Assembly (NCBI GenBank): GCA_002400675.1
Contig: NVQY01000221.1
Location: forward strand, 1 to 6,167
Reading direction: 5' to 3'
DNA length: 6,167 bases
DNA from: Paracoccaceae bacterium
GTDB lineage: Bacteria > Pseudomonadota > Alphaproteobacteria > Rhodobacterales > Rhodobacteraceae
In this document: piece after piece, positions 5,149 to 6,167 of the stretch
How positions within the stretch are numbered: the first letter of the stretch is position 1
How the letters are laid out: every line of letters starts with the position of its first letter
Program-made: the position numbers and the translations under genes
The notes under the pieces: generated by a model
Told to the model about the DNA's origin: nothing
The model's database searches: none
The model's input: the letters and a program-made list of their open reading frames with translations, nothing else

Positions 5149-6167
5149 ATGTTCATCGGATTGGATCTGGGCACGTCAGGGCTTCGCGCGCTTTTGGTGG
5201 ACGAGGCGGGCAAGGTCGCCCATGTGGCCGACGCCGCATTGACCGTCACCCATCCCCATCCGGGCTGGAGCGAACAAGACCCCGCCACATGGATAACCGC
5301 CGCCCGACAAGCGATCGCCACCCTTGCGCAACAAGCCCCCGATGCGATCGCCAAGGTCCGCGGTATCGGCCTTGCCGGGCACATGCACGGCGCGACCCTG
5401 CTGGACGCCGACAACGCGGTGCTGCGCCCCTGCATCCTGTGGAACGACACCCGCAGCCAGAAACAGGCGGCAACGCTGGACGCTATGGACGGCGTGCGCG
5501 CCCTCAGCGGCAACATCGTTTTCCCCGGCTTCACCGCGCCTAAACTGCTCTGGCTGGCCGCGCATGAACCACAGGTGTTCGCCCGTGTTGCCAAGGTGCT
5601 GTTGCCCAAGGATTACCTCGGCTTCTGGCTGACCGGGCGCATGGTGTCGGACATGTCCGACAGCGCCGGCACCGCGTGGATGGATGTGGGCGCGCGGGAC
5701 TGGTCGGATGACCTTTTGCAATGTTCCGGTATGCGCCGCGATCAGATGCCCGACCTTGTCGAAGGCACCCAGATCGCCGGCGAGTTGCGCGCCGATCTTG
5801 CCCGCGACCTTGGCCTGCCACCGGGCATCAAGGTGGTCGCAGGCGGTGGCGACAACGCAGCGGCGGCCTGCGGCGTCGGGGCCTTGGGCGAAGGCGACGG
5901 GTTTGTATCGCTGGGCACCTCCGGCGTGGTGCTGGCGGCGCGCGATGGCTTTGCGCCCATGCCCGACAGCGCCGTGCACACCTTCTGCCACGCCATTCCG
6001 GGCGCGTGGTATCAGATGGGCGTGACCCTGGCCGCGACCGATTGCCTGAACTGGCTGGCCGGGATCACTGGCTGCGACGCCGCCACCCTGACCGGCGAGT
6101 TGGGCGACCGGATCACCCCGCCCGGCACCCTGCGGTTCCTGCCGTACCTGTCGGGCGAGCGCACCCC
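5149..6167 (+). CDS. xylB: Xylulokinase, N-terminal 339 residues (3' end outside the window)
   Basis: An FGGY-family carbohydrate kinase that phosphorylates D-xylulose with ATP to D-xylulose 5-phosphate, feeding xylose (or xylitol/arabitol) catabolism into the pentose phosphate pathway in the cytoplasm. Motifs closely follow E. coli XylB: GLDLGTS (4-10) with Asp6 in the ATP-binding loop, GHMHGATLLD (77-86), ILWNDTRS (96-103), LPKDYLGFWLTG (152-163), AGGGDNAAAACGVG (231-244) with the catalytic-base Asp235, SLGTSGV (254-260), FCHAIPGAWYQMG (279-291) and FLPYLSGERT (330-339). The frame is open and motif order is intact up to the window end; the family is about 480-500 residues, so roughly the last third is missing. 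The start at 5149 has a strong GGGGAGGG ribosome binding site. Nothing in the glycan genes calls for this enzyme, so it probably opens or belongs to a pentose-utilisation operon running right. Related FGGY kinases for other ketoses cannot be fully excluded, but the motif agreement favours xylulokinase. Confidence 0.93.
   Translation, partial: MFIGLDLGTSGLRALLVDEAGKVAHVADAALTVTHPHPGWSEQDPATWITAARQAIATLAQQAPDAIAKVRGIGLAGHMHGATLLDADNAVLRPCILWNDTRSQKQAATLDAMDGVRALSGNIVFPGFTAPKLLWLAAHEPQVFARVAKVLLPKDYLGFWLTGRMVSDMSDSAGTAWMDVGARDWSDDLLQCSGMRRDQMPDLVEGTQIAGELRADLARDLGLPPGIKVVAGGGDNAAAACGVGALGEGDGFVSLGTSGVVLAARDGFAPMPDSAVHTFCHAIPGAWYQMGVTLAATDCLNWLAGITGCDAATLTGELGDRITPPGTLRFLPYLSGERT

Noticed and set aside
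5176..5991. Minus-strand ORF (271 codons) opposite xylulokinase
   Set aside because: Xylulokinase motifs on the plus strand are unambiguous; the opposite frame is a high-GC shadow.

Overview
The window is GC-rich, densely coding bacterial DNA. Codon use and the style of the proteins suggest an alphaproteobacterium, most likely of the Rhodobacterales/Roseobacter type. This is an inference, because no rRNA or taxonomic marker is present. There are five protein genes, two of them cut by the window edges. No tRNA, rRNA, CRISPR array or insertion sequence was seen.

Left part (1-3053, minus strand): an O-antigen ligase/Wzy-type polytopic membrane protein (3053 to 1578) lies upstream of the 5' end of a modular type I polyketide synthase gene (1324 to the window edge). 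Only the PKS's first domain, an intact ketosynthase, is visible. The two genes point the same way but are separated by 253 bases. That gap contains an AT-rich stretch (about 36% GC over 1441-1550), which probably carries a separate promoter for the PKS.

Middle (3054-5014): a 145-base intergenic region with a GATCGGG-centred dyad separates the membrane protein from a divergently transcribed WecG/TagA/CpsF (GT26) glycosyltransferase (plus strand, ending at 4035). This gene converges, with only 6 bases between stops, on a membrane-anchored family 2 glycosyltransferase (minus strand, 5010 to 4042). These three genes make a coherent surface-polysaccharide set: two sugar transferases and a polymerase/ligase candidate. 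The adjacent PKS raises the possibility of a lipid or acyl part on the glycan, or of a glycosylated polyketide.

Right part (5015-6167): a divergent intergenic region holds a 7-bp inverted repeat that overlaps the Shine-Dalgarno sequence of the family 2 glycosyltransferase, and a TTGACA/TTAATT element upstream of a xylulokinase gene (xylB, plus strand, cut by the right edge). Xylulokinase belongs to pentose catabolism, so this looks like the border between the accessory glycan/polyketide locus and a sugar-utilisation locus.
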